From NCBI GenBank assembly GCA_038363925.1, contig JAQQWL010000015.1, positions 1,302,001-1,366,000 of the forward strand: a stretch of 64,000 bases of DNA, read 5' to 3'. This stretch comes from Apiospora phragmitis. Lineage: Eukaryota; Ascomycota; Sordariomycetes; Amphisphaeriales; Apiosporaceae. The notes under the pieces were generated by a model. It saw nothing but the letters and a program-made list of their open reading frames with translations. It did not search any database and was not told the DNA's origin. The translations under genes were made by a program, and so were the position numbers. Below, in pieces: positions 12,686 to 23,869 of the stretch (the stretch's first letter is position 1; the number at the start of each line of letters is the position of its first letter).

Positions 12686-14607
12686 TTACTGGTACGTAGC
12701 GTCATGCCAGTACTCACAGCGCGTGTTGTTGGTCGGGTCGTCCACCCGGGGGAACCCTGTGCCCGACAGGGCTAGCAGTGAAGTCCGGTCGTACGGCGCC
12801 AGGGCTGGCGACTCGCGGTTGCCCGGTTCGCCCGTCATGGCGAACGCCGTGATGTAGTCCTGGGTGACGCGCGCCACCGTGCCGTTGACCGGGCTCGTGG
12901 TCAGGGGGTTGTCGTTCCAGAAGACGTACGGCACGTCGCCCTGGTGCAGCGCCGGCCACACGTCGAAGAGGGTCGCGTATCCGGGGCTCGCCGTCGCCGC
13001 GTGCAGGTAGCGCGCGTTGCAAGTGCTGACGAGCTCGGCCCAGAGCACCGACGCTCGCTCGCGCTGGTTGGTCCAGGGCAGTGAGCCGTCGAAGACGGGC
13101 GGGTACACGGTGTCGCGCACGTGTGCCCGTACACTTTCGCTCGCTGGGTTTAGGAACAGGGCCACGAACTGCTCGAAGTCGGCCTCGCTGGTGATGTTGG
13201 CTGGCGCGAAGCGCAGCCCTTCATCCGCCGCGATCGTGGTCATAATCTTGACACTCGTATCCACCTTGCCGTCTCGGAGCAGCCGCTTGGGATCATCCGG
13301 GACAAAGGCCCCGTCAACGACCTATATTTTCCATGCATCGTGTCAGAAACATGTCATGAACCTTGAATTTGGGGGGCCGGGCAGGGGTAAGGGGGTGAAT
13401 ATACAATACTTACCGGTCCCAAGAACACACTTCCATAATTAGAACTGGCGAGGAGGATATGGTTGGCATCGATGATTTGTTGCGACGGTAGTTTTCTCGC
13501 CTCCTCGAGACTCGCTACGTTCAGCAGACCCAGGAACTTCTTGTAAATCTGGTTTTGGAGTTCGGGGCCGGCGGACGCGGGTTCCCACGCAGCGGATTGT
13601 GTAACCACCTGCTGGAAAGGTGGCTTCTCGCCGCTGCCGAACGCAGTCATTTGCATGATGATAGAGCCACCGCCGGCCGATTCGCCCATGACTGTGACCC
13701 GATCTGAATCGCCACCGAAGAGGTGAATGTTATCTCGAACCCATTCCAGCGCGAGTCGTTGGTCGTAGAGTCCGGCATTGGTGAGACCGCCTTCAGCGGT
13801 ATACTCAGAGCCAAACATCCACCCCAGAGCCCCGAGCTATGGAGAGATTTAGTGAGTACAAATGATTATAAGAGGTACCAAAGGCAGATAAAACATACCC
13901 TGTAGTTCAGTGCGACATAGATCAGGCCATCTGGGCCTGTTACGCGGCTACTGTCAATTAGACCAGCGGGGCTGCCTTCGTTGTAGCCGAAACTGGATTT
14001 GGAACCGCCGGTAAAGCCGCCACCGAATATATACACGAGACAGGGGCCTTGGTGCTCGCGTTGGCCTTTCTGTCAAAAACAGTGCGTGGCGTGTAGACGT
14101 CAAGGAACAGACAATCCTCCGTCTCCCCAGCAGGCCGTGCAGCCTCCGGCGTTGGCTTGTCACACACGCCATCGGCATACACACTTGCGTAGGTGCTGTT
14201 AAAGTCGAACTCCTCACCGGCATTCCAGGCTTCACTGAAGGCTGTCTGGATCTGAAACCAGCATGGGAAGGATTGGGGGCAATTGCCCCCCTGCTCAGAG
14301 CCGTCATAGATAGTGATGTTGTCGTTGGGGCTGCTCACGGGTGCCTTCGGCGCTGCCCGACGCAAATTCCCTACAGGGGATTGCCCATACCGGATGTTCG
14401 TAAAGTTGTAGTAATCTCCTGTTTCCTTTGGGTATTCGTCAGTTGAAGTTCGGCTTGGTTTCCATCGCCTGATGGTGGCATGCTCACGTTCAATGCAATG
14501 GCGCGGTGGCGGGCATAGCCCAGATTCACAATGGGCAGTTCTGCTGTAACCGTGGTCACAGATAAGGCGAGAGTGAGAGCGGAAGTGGAAACCATCTTAG
14601 CGAGCAT
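12686..14607 (-). CDS. Secreted type-B carboxylesterase/lipase
   Basis: Alpha/beta hydrolase of the carboxylesterase/cholinesterase family, about 568 aa, hydrolysing ester bonds and probably secreted. Exons (minus): 14607-14488, 14425-13899, 13836-13414, 13321-12686. N-terminus [19 protein letters not shown] is a signal peptide; an internal ATG (14595) four codons in is an alternative start. Family blocks seen: [29 protein letters not shown], the oxyanion region [11 protein letters not shown], nucleophile elbow GESAGGGS (Ser269), acid in AADEGLRF (Glu391) and HQGDVPYVF (His483). All three catalytic residues are present. One base is missing near 14038-14042 between KAP(V) and LVYIFGGG, in the oxyanion-hole segment; the exon length becomes a multiple of three once it is restored. 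Natural substrate unknown; in the cluster it could deacylate a metabolite. Confidence 0.92.
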
Positions 14608-15268
14608 AACTAAAAGAAGGCCTGAAGTGGAAATCGGTCGGCGGTTCCGTGGGCAACCAAGGTTTCGGGTGGCGTTGTTCGACAAGTTAACAATGTTGGC
14701 ATATATACAAAGACATTAACCGCCCCAATCCGAGTTGCGCCGGTGGAACGGCCTTGTTAGCCGCGGCTCAGCGTAAGAGTTATCATACTTGCCGGAGCTC
14801 AATCGGCCGAAAAGGTAGGGCAACTCCGGCTTCTCCGGTACGCAAATTCTTTTGGTAATTATCTCACGGAACGTCAAAGAGCTGTTTTCGTACAATAGTT
14901 CCAGAATACGGTCGACGAGGCCGTGCGAAACGGCTGGAAGCGTTATGTCTGTCACATTAAATCATCCCTAGTCCGTACTGTATGAATATACCGCAATGTT
15001 CAGACTGCGATTTCCTCTTCCGTTTAAGTTGCTTGGCTGGTCTCTCATGCTGACCAGCTTCTACTAATGCAGGCAACTGCACCTTTTACTTGGCATGCAT
15101 GGGACTAGTTCACTAGAGTATCACTAACTACTTCGGGTGGTATTTAAGGGATACTTGGCGGGAAGTTTTATCCTATTCATCCAGGACCATGCTCACTGCG
15201 TGCCTGAGATCTTTCTATCTTAGGTATGCAAGCGCCTATAGACAGGTAATGATATTCACCACATAACA
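14608..15268. other. Intergenic region between esterase and SDR
   Basis: Esterase promoter plus SDR 3' flank. The small minus-strand open frame 14716-14955 shows no domain. No gene seen. Confidence 0.5.
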
Positions 15269-16143
15269 CTAAAATAGATCTCCCTCGATGGGTTTGAGCA
15301 TGCTCTGCAGCTCCTTTTCCTTGATGATGGTCTCCTTCCGTTTGATGAGTTCCTCTGCATCCCAGTTGGTCCATACGAACCTGCCTGCGAGGAAGTCGGC
15401 CTCACCGCTGGCCAGCCAGACACAGGTGTCGCTCGGGAGGTCGATGTCGGTCATGGGGTAGTCGTCGGGCATGTGGAACTTGGCGTACATCTCCGTGTCG
15501 ACGCCGCCGGGCTGGAGGCTAACGAAACGCACATCTTCCGGGTGCTCGGCCTGGAAGCACTCGGTCATACGGAGGGCCGCCATCTTGCTGGCCGTGTACG
15601 ACGAGTAGGTCGGGAAGACGCCGTAGTGGGCCACCGAAGTGTTGATGTTGATGACGACGCCGTTGCGCCCGCGGACTTGGTCTTCAAGAAGGCCTGGGTG
15701 ACGATGGCGGTGCCCAGGACGTTGACCTCGAAACCCCGCCACCAGTCGGTCAGGGTCGCGTCCTTGAGGCCGCTCACGGCCGGGAGGAAAGCGGCGTTGT
15801 TGACAAGCACGTCTATCGGCCCGAAGTCGGCAGTGGCTTTGGCAAACAGATCGTTGACGGCCACCTCGTTGGTGATGTCGGCGGGCAAGACATGAACCCT
15901 GACGCCAGGGAATTCTGCTTCAAGGGTTGCTTTGGTCTGCTCAAGAATGGACCCTGTGCGGCCCACCAGGAACAGATTGGTAGATTTCGCCTTGGCAAAA
16001 GAGCGCGCGATTCCCTTGCCGATACCATAGCCCCCTCCAGTGACCAGGACGTTCTTGCCGGCGCAGGACAGCCTTGGCTGGGTCGGGTCAATAAAGGGGT
16101 AAGTCTGGCGGTGGTACGTAACGTAAGTCTCAGCAGTAGGCAT
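15269..16143 (-). CDS. Classical short-chain dehydrogenase/reductase
   Basis: NAD(P)-dependent oxidoreductase, about 291 aa, no intron, no signal peptide, so cytosolic. Rossmann cofactor motif TGGGYGIG at about residue 35, VGRT after beta-2, NNAA motif in DVLVNNAAFLPA, catalytic Ser in NINTSVAHYG, and YTASK carrying the Tyr-x3-Lys pair. A substrate-lobe PGGVDTEM segment follows. The ATG at 16143 gives the usual ~30-residue lead before the Rossmann fold. One base is missing near 15664-15671, where the frame jumps between QAFLKTKSA and NGVVININ; both halves are otherwise continuous SDR sequence. Divergent from the MFS gene across about 650 bp, suggesting a shared promoter region. Confidence 0.9.
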
Positions 16144-16796
16144 GGCGACGGCTAGTGATCTGATGGATCTCTCAAATGATAGGGTTTCTATCTAGTAAGG
16201 TCAGGGGCCCATGCTAGTGCTTATACGTAGAATAGCGTGTATATAGCATGTTTTAATAGTCGTGATGGGGTTGGAGCCCGTCAGCCTCCAGCCTCAATTC
16301 CCAAGTCCAATTGCTCCTCCGGGTCAATCATCCCCTGCTCCGTATCCTACTCCGGATTCTCCTTGCGGTTAGCTCAGATGGTTGGCTGGCGGGTCCCAAT
16401 CCGCTCCCGGGGTGCGGCAGGGGTTGCAGGGGCTGCAACCAGACCAGATGGATCGCCCAAAAGATCATCCCTACCCGCGCACTAATCCTGCTTAACTCTG
16501 CCAAGTAAACGTGAACATGTATACTATGTAGGTTAAGACAACGCCTAAACATGGACAATAATCTCCGATGCTTTCTTCGGCGTTAGATCTGAACTGAACT
16601 GCTGCATTATGCCTTCGATTCGACACCAGGCGTGTCTGGCCACTCATCAGAAATGAGTCACTCAGTAAAGAGTAAGTAATCCTCAAAAAGTATCCGTAGC
16701 CTCAATTTCTGGAAACTGATTTGCACCCATCTTTAGGTAGAACGTTCTCTTGCCGTGTTCTATCCTTTCTCCCCTCTCGAACACGACTCCGACAAC
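16144..16796. promoter_or_regulatory. Divergent promoter region of SDR and MFS transporter
   Basis: About 650 bases between the divergent start codons of the SDR (minus) and MFS transporter (plus). Inside lies a perfect 8-bp inverted repeat GGTTGCAG/CTGCAACC with a 3-base loop at 16422-16440, and a stretch resembling a tRNA A-box near 16366-16385. Regulatory role is inferred from position only. Confidence 0.45.
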
Positions 16797-18629
16797 ATGG
16801 CTTCCAGCGAACGGACACTCGAAAATGACTCCGCATTGCCCGAGCAGCCACAGAACGAGAAAGCGACGAGGTCAATAACGGGTCTTCGCTGGGCTCTGGT
16901 CTGTCTCGCCGTGTTTTCCAGCAACTTTCTCTATGGCCTCGACAACACCATCGTCGCCGACATCCAGGCTTCCATCATAGCATCCGTCGGCAACGTCAAT
17001 AAGCTGGGTTGGCTAGGAATTGGATTTCCCTTGGGCTCCATCGCCATCATTCTACCCATGTAAGTAGCCAGCCGACCCTGTTCCAGCCGGTCGATCAGAT
17101 GCATGTTTCTAACGCTTGCATTACCTGGGATGCAGCGGCAAGAGCTATGCTATCTTCAATGTCAAATGGCTATACATAGGATCGCTGGCCATGTTCGCAG
17201 CAGGAAGCGCCCTGTGCGGTGGAGCCCCTACAATGGGCTCACTGATTGTTGGACGTGTCTGGGCCGGAGCTGGCGGCGCCGGCATGTACCTTGGGCAAGT
17301 TTCCTTCCGTTCCATGGCCGACTTCGTGTCTTCCAGACAAACTTCTAACAGGCTACTTCAGCAACTTGAATATGCTGCAGCGACTTACCACGCCCAAAGA
17401 GCGAAGCCTGTACATGTCGATCGTCGTCTTGGTGTATGGTGCAGGCGCCATCCTGGGCCCCGTGATTGGAGGCTCCTTGGCTGATTCCTCATCCGGTGGC
17501 TGGCGCTGGGTATGTCTTAAAGACCGAACACACATGATTCCCAAAACGCACAGCTGGCTGACGCAATTCAAAACACAGGCATTCTACTTGAACCTCTTCA
17601 TATTCGTGGTCATGGCTCCCATCTACCTCTTTCTACTGCCTTCTATCCAACTCCGAACCGAAACGTCCTGGCTCCAGAAAGTGCGCGATCTGGACTGGGT
17701 GGGTATTGTCCTCAGCTGCGGCATGTATACCACGTTTGCCATGATCTTCACGTTTGGCGGCTCTATCTGGCCTTGGTCAGACGGTCAGATGATCGGGTTG
17801 TACGTCGTCTTCGCCGCGACCCTCATCGGTTTTGCACTCCAGCAGGCCTTCGTCATACTTACGAGCATCGAGAACCGCATCTTCCCCATTGAGTTTCTGC
17901 GCAATCCCACCCTCGTAATCATGTTCATCTCCACTTGCTGCCTTGGCAGCGCATTGTTCATCACGGTTTACTACCTGCCCCTTTTCTTCCAATTCGTCGG
18001 CGGAGATAACGGGATTCAGGCTGCAGTTCGTTTGCTACCTTTTATCTGCTTCTACGTCGTGAGCGTGGTATTAAACGGCTGGTTTATGATGCGCTGGGGC
18101 TACTACATGCCATGGTTCTTTGTCAGTGGCGTTTTTACGCTCATTGGTGGTGCCTTGTTATACACCAGCTCGAGGGACTTGCCCAGTGCCAACATCTATG
18201 GCTATTCCATCCTTGCTGCCGTTGGGCTGACTGCCTACCAAGCCGCCTACTCGGTGGTCCCCACCAAGGTCCGAGAGGACCAGATCGCCGAGGTGATACT
18301 GTTCATAAACGTTGGACAGCAAGGCAGCGTCCTGATCGCTCTTACCATCGCAAACACGATATTCCAGAACGTCGCCTTTAGCAAACTTGTCGAGCTTCTC
18401 GTGCCACTTCGGGTACTCGGAGCTGGACGTCACGGCTGCCATCGCTGGAGCCAGAAGCGACGTTTTGCACAACGCTCCCGACGCTACTAGACTAGCTGCG
18501 CTGGATGTTCTTGTGGAGGCCATCGATGATACTTACGTCCTCATCATCGTAGCTGGAGCTATCCTTCTCATATCCTCACTGTTCATGAAACGCGAGAAGC
18601 TCACTATGGAGTTTGTTGCTGGCGGATAA
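16797..18629 (+). CDS. MFS transporter (DHA2/14-TM drug:H+ antiporter type)
   Basis: Proton-driven efflux permease of the plasma membrane, about 539 aa. Exons 16797-17059, 17136-17294, 17362-17509, 17579-18629. The first TM segment carries the DHA2 motif LDNTIVADI; the central loop has ERSLYMSIVVLVYGAGAILG with the GP-I-GG of motif C (LGPVIGGSLAD). Multiple hydrophobic helices run to the C-terminus. Intron 2 uses a GC donor (GG|GCAAGT) with acceptor TTCAG, which is the only join that gives MYLG followed by NLNMLQRLTTPKER. Near 18404-18411 the frame must shift (one extra base or two missing) between KLVELL and GYSELDVTAAIAGARSD, after which a last TM helix (VLIIVAGAILLISSLFM) precedes the stop. 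Probably exports a cluster metabolite or toxin. Confidence 0.92.
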
Positions 18630-19404
18630 ACCAATCTGCCAGTAGCTACCGCTACACGCGATGCTTAGTTAAATTATGGCTACAACGGGCACTCTAAGTC
18701 CTGGCCTGGCGGATTCTATCAAGTCTGGTGGTGGTAAAACGTCATGGGTGTTGGGATAGACAGCTATGAGTGCTGCAGAGCCCAAATTGACATTACTCTC
18801 TGCGCCGTACCGAGAACGATGTACATTACTCATAGACTATTTCTCTTATTTAATAAAATTCTGACTGATTATCTTCCACTCGGTAGCTGTAAAAATGCCA
18901 TCAAACTCGTCGACTTCAATATATTACGACGGCGGTGTTGGCCCTTAATTTCCAATCCCGTGTGCTGGCTTTCAATACCACGAGATTTAAATGATCCGAC
19001 GTAAGCAAAGTAAGTAATTAAGTATGCAGCTAAGCACTACGTAATCACTATCATCGGAAGGTTCGGCCACTTATGAGTACTCACTTATCCTAGGGCCAGC
19101 CCCGGAACCAACCGCACTCGGTGTAGCCAGTCCGGAACTCCAGGAAACCTTTCCCGAATCGTCAATGAGCAAGTCCGAGCCGGGGTGTGTAGTGCAAAGC
19201 TTGGCACCCGTTTTCGACGGCACTCATGTTTGTCTCTTTTGCGCAGCCGGGGTTTTGGAGTGTTCACCGCCACAAATGATGCGGACTAGCCATATATAAT
19301 GTAAGTAAAGCGAGCCTAGATGGAAGAAAGATAGTGTGTCAAGTCACTGCCCAGTCACTTCTCTGCCTCCTACGTCTTCGATCTCGCCTGTTTCGTTGCC
19401 CACC
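18630..19404. other. Intergenic region
   Basis: MFS 3' flank and promoter of the SnoaL-like gene; a TATATAA string lies near 19294. No gene seen. Confidence 0.5.
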
Positions 19405-20036
19405 ATGAGACTTTCCATTGCGTCCGGCCTCCTTACGCTGTGCGCGCTGATTTCGCGCAGCGCTGCCGTCCCCATCAATGAGCTGGTCGAAGACCCGGAG
19501 AAACTGCACCAATTCGCCCGGCGCTACACCAGCCCGACGATCATGTACCCGCCAACATCACCATGGACCGCATGACGCGCTTCCTCATGGTGCTGAACGT
19601 GCAGCCGGACCCGGACCCCGACGTCATCAAGGAGAACGTCGCCATCGACGCCACCTACGTCTCGCTCGCTGAGGACAACCCGGACCTGCACAAGATCCTG
19701 CCGTGGACGGGTACGCGCTACCGCGTCGGGCCCCAGGCCTTCCTCGACACCTTCACGCGCGTCGGCCTGTGGTGGCAGCGCGGGCCCTTCAACGTCCAGT
19801 CCGTCTTCACCGACGGTCAGGGCAACTTCACCGCCTGGGGCAACTTCGAGGTCACGTCCAACACCCTCGGCAAGAGCATCAGCTCGCCCTGGTCCTGTCG
19901 CGCCGAGTTCAACGACGCTGGCCTCATCAAGTACTTCCAGTACATGGAGGACACCTTTGCCACCACGTCGACCTTCTGGGCCGACGGCAAGAAGCAGTAC
20001 TGTGCCGACCCCTTGGGCGGCTGCGTCTGGTTCTAA
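19405..20036 (+). CDS. Secreted SnoaL/NTF2-like protein
   Basis: About 210 aa. N-terminal MRLSIASGLLTLCALISRS is a signal peptide, so the product enters the secretory pathway. The rest resembles the NTF2/SnoaL fold: an N-terminal helix region (MTRFLMVLNVQ), a DATYVSLAEDNPDLHKILPW segment, then alternating strands ending NDAGLIKYFQYMEDTFATTS. SnoaL-like proteins include polyketide cyclases and dehydratases but also many of unknown role; no catalytic residue can be assigned here. A frame jump at about 19537-19539 (TSP to DHVPANITMDRM) needs one added base, most simply GG for G in CCGACGATC. No intron needed. Confidence 0.7.
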
Positions 20037-20612
20037 AGCTGTCCAACGCATTTTCACAACGCTCACGTCGCTTTTAAAGAGAGGCTCCCGAGAGGAATGA
20101 CTGGGTACAACATCATCCGAAATACCCTGGAGATGGTTGGAATACACGAGCGAACTCGAGCATATGGGGATTCCACGTCTAATAGCATAATCTATAGTTC
20201 AATATAAGTTGCGAGGAGGAAAAACACCAACTCATAAAACACAGCAGAGATCATATAACATCAGTGATATATTAAGTAACACCTGAACTGCGCGCATCCA
20301 GGTATAAACAAGCTTACTGTTCTGTGTGTATAGTTGACTGCTCATGGACATGTTGCCATTTTCAATGGTAGTAATCCCGATCTGTAGCAGTCAACATCCA
20401 CCATGGCCCCCATGACTCCGCAGGACCAGCCTGTTGTGAACAGCAGTTGACGAATCAATCAATCATCGCGGCCCCCATATACAGCCCCTCCCCCCGGCTT
20501 TGACTATATTCTATCGACAGCTCTCCAGCACAAACGGCACTCGCGAAAAGACTAAACGCCACTGCAGACGGCGCTCGGGTCGCTGCGTCCTCCCTGGATG
20601 CCTCGTCCGTAA
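20037..20612. other. Convergent intergenic region
   Basis: 3' flanks of the SnoaL-like gene and of the secreted-protein gene. Nothing else recognised. Confidence 0.5.
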
Positions 20613-21278
20613 TTACGTCTTATCACCAGAACCTTGCAGAAACCAGCCCGCACCGAGATGGTTGCAGCCATCGGCGATTTTGTTCATGTAATCCCAGAGC
20701 TCGTCGCCTTTACATGGCTGAGGGCCGGCATAGTTGCAGAGGTATGCCAGGTTGTCGTCCGTCTTAAACAACTGGATTGTGTGGCTGTGAAGGGTGTTGC
20801 CAGCACACCAGGCAGCCAACTTCTTGCCGGCATCAACCCAGAAGCCCGCATCCATCACTTCACCATCGACGCACTGGACCAAGAGACAAATGAGTTGGTC
20901 AGCAAATCATGAACGAGGCAAGCAAATGAGGATGCAGGGGTTGATTTGGGGGAGGGAGAAGAGGAGAACGAAGTCAATGTTTCATTGCCAATGGGGGAAA
21001 ATGTTGGGTCGAAGAAGAACTTACTCCCAAGCATCTTTGGTCTGGTTGGCCTCGGGGGCATGGACCTGTGGGTTGAACGGGATCGGGTCGATTACGAAGG
21101 GTGATCCTGGGACAGGGTTTCCATCCAAGTCCCTGATGTTGAAGATTCCATCAGGGTTGGTCTTCAAGTCCGTCATGTAACCGCCGTCGGGGATACTCTT
21201 CATGAAGTCGCTAAAGCTGGCAGCCGCATTGGCGCCAAAGCAGAAGAAGTATAAAACGGTAGCGAAAAGGAACTGCAT
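20613..21278 (-). CDS. Small secreted cysteine-containing protein
   Basis: About 171 aa, two exons: 21278-21025 and 20873-20613. Residues 1-19 (MQFLFATVLYFFCFGANAA) form a signal peptide. The mature part has a Pro-rich linker (NPDGIFNIRDLDGNPVPGSP) and a C-terminal domain with five cysteines (CVDGEV, AWCAGN, YLCNY, PQPCKG, DGCNHLG), suited to disulfides outside the cell. I do not recognise the family with certainty; it resembles small secreted fungal proteins of effector-like type, function unknown. The donor reads GGGAGTAAG, which gives phase 2 although exon 2 needs phase 0; one missing G (GAG|GTAAGT) restores DAWE joined to CVDGEV. Confidence 0.6.
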
Positions 21279-21379
21279 GATGTCGACTATAAAGCAAAAG
21301 CAATAGAAGATGAGTAGGTAGTGCTTGGGACGTAGTATGCAATGTGTTTATTCTGGTCAAATGTTGACTTCTTCGATCC

Positions 21380-22817
21380 TCATTTCTTCTGAAAATTAAT
21401 GACTCTGCGCTTGAAATCAGATTTTCCCATCCAGATATTATCACTACACAGCGGGGAAGATTTTTGAGACATTTGTTAAGTGCCTCAATGACCAAATGCA
21501 GTGCATCAGGTGAGTCTGTAAAGTTTTCAGGCGGGATCGTGCCAATGTCTCCGATATTCTCTTTCCCTTCATATTGAATCATCTTGAGTGACTGATGGAT
21601 TAGATCAAGCAGCATTCTGCAAAGGGGTGATTGTTAGACAGACGACTGCTCTGAGCGGCTTGGTTGGGGGGTCTGAAAAGCCAATACCCGCCGTACTGAT
21701 GGGGTTGAATTACTGACATGAGTAAAGACAACAGCACTGGCTGCCGTGGCCTCTTTCCCAGTCAACCAAAGTACAGGACAATGGGATCCCTGGATCCATT
21801 CATTCAATATCATGCGAACTTGGTAGTCAGTCCGCAGTTGATCAGATCCTCTGACGACAAATGCGGTGCCGCCTAACGAAGGGCTGGTCTTCTGGATATT
21901 AGCCAACACTTGTGCAATGTCGAGCTGCTGTTGTTCTTAATAGAATCAGAGGGAGTTGTTTTATCAGCATCTGGTAATAAGCCGGAAGGCTTATAAATAA
22001 AACTGGCTGTTAGATTAACTCTATAAGTCATTATATAAACTCATTATAAACCTTTGGAGAGTATACTAGTGTTTATGTATACTAATATATAGTAACTATA
22101 ATATGAAGTCTCAACTTATTAGTGTCTACTTAATTCCCTCACGAGCTCTCAAGAGTTTTATGTTTTGGGGCTTTGTGTCTCACCAGACGTTGCAGAGTTG
22201 TTCCACGACTGGGTTTGCCCCTGATAGAGTTGTCCCCCTGATGTATTTCGAGCAGTAAACATCTGCCCAGAGCCGCTGGCACTGTACACATCTCCAGAAC
22301 CATGGTGTGAATTCATCGTGGCTGCCTACGTCTTGGTATCCTCCTTTATCGATGGTCCCAACCGGTTCAACATAGTGTCAAGTGCACGTAGCCTCTTGAG
22401 TATCTCCTCTTGGTCGGAGGAGCTGTGCTTTTCCATTATGACTTGGACCTTTTGCACGATGTTGAGCATCAGCGTCTCTACCATGTAAGTCTTCCTCTCC
22501 GACACGATATTGTGGTAGTGTTGATCCCACGGCACTCCATCTGTTTTTGCAATTCCGTCGCACAAATCTTGATAGTCTTTGGCGAAGTCGTATAGTTGGC
22601 GTATGGGATCATTCAAGTCTCTCAGGAATTGATCACTTTCACTCTCTCGGATCTGAGTGAGAGTCTGGATAATGACCGGATCCACGACGATGGCTTTGCG
22701 AACCACATCGGTGACAACAGCTCCTTTACCCTCGTCGTGACCCTTGGGGGAAAATAGGGCTGATATATTTCTACGTAAAGGTCTAGACTCGCAATTCGAT
22801 AGTGGGATCAGAGGCAA
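21380..22817 (-). pseudogene. Degenerate STAND/NACHT-like NTPase gene fragment
   Basis: Read right to left. A helical N-terminal part (SRPLRRNISALFSPKG to the end at 22326) has no ATG in frame and so begins truncated or in an unseen exon. It ends at TAG 22328-22326, yet the same frame continues at once into MNSHHGSGDVYSASGSGQMF and a Gly/Gln/Asn-rich stretch, so the TAG looks like a CAG nonsense change. After a likely intron, a segment LRTDYQVRMILNEWIQ then VLWLTGKEATAAS resembles the P-loop strand of NACHT/STAND ATPases, but the P-loop is degenerate (no GKS/T). A further block MLLDLIHQSLKMIQY and CVVIISGWENLI resembles the following helix and Walker B strand. The join between the last two blocks would need an intron under 30 bases. 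No WD/ankyrin/TPR sensor is seen. Family assignment is tentative. Confidence 0.4.
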
Positions 22818-23400
22818 TCCATTCCTTTTAATTCGATTTGAAGGCTAGAACAACCCATTCGGGTTTTGCGCGCCCCCTTCGGCAGTGGATGGCAGAAGGC
22901 AGCATATGACGCTACGAACTCGCGGGCGTGCTTGTCTGTTGTCGAGTCTGACGTGGTGTTAGTCACCCAGAAAACCAAACACGGCGCCAACGGGAACTTC
23001 CCCGTGATGTGCCCAACTGCCGAGACGCCTCATAATCCTTTCTTGGACAACGCCAGAAGCCAATTTTTGCATTCGGGTTGTCATGTGCTGATGTATAACT
23101 TTTGCGAGTACCGCAGCATTAAGGCTTGACTGAGACATGTATTCCCCTTAAGTGCTGCCATAAACATTTCTCCATTGGAACTGCAAGAACCTGGTCGGTT
23201 CATCACCGCGTGGGAGAAGGATTAAGCGCTTATGTTTCTCAGTCCCAAACATCTTCGAACATGGCTCTATTGGGGTGAGTTCCAGTGAGTGGCTGTTCAA
23301 CCCCCAGAAGCATCACACCGTATCCTAGGACATTCGGTGCCCGATTCCAATGTGAGCCTGTTAAAAAGGTGAAAAGGATGAGCTGAATGCAGCTTATATG
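22818..23400. other. Transition into the AT-rich block
   Basis: Base composition is still normal. A plus-strand open frame at 22866-23129 has no recognisable domain. Composition changes abruptly at about 23400. Confidence 0.5.
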
Positions 23401-23869
23401 AATTAAACTAGAGTTGTGTTAGTAATAATTAACTTAAATATTTATTCCCGGCTATAAGTAATAAGTTAATTATTATATAATATTTAAATTCTTTAATAAA
23501 CTTTAAATTCTTAGTTTAATGTTTTTATAACTAAGTGTGAGTTTTAATTAATATAATAAGTTTTAAATAATAAAGGTTTAAAGCTTTAAGTTTTATATTT
23601 ATTTATTAAGTTTATTTTATATTATATATATGTCTTTAATATTTAAGCTTATTTTTAATTTATCTCTTTTAAATATATATTTATTACATAAAGAATATAA
23701 AGCTTTTTAAACTTTATTAAATTATTATTTTATATTAAATTATATTAAATTAATTATTTATAGAATTTTTAATAATATATTATAATATATTTTAAAGCTT
23801 TCATATTTAATAATTAAATCGTAATCTTTTATTTTTATATAGTTTTATTAAAGTTATTATAATAAACGC

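Noticed and set aside
22866..23129. 87-codon plus-strand open frame
   Set aside because: No domain, signal or homology recognised; overlaps the flank of the degenerate STAND-like gene.
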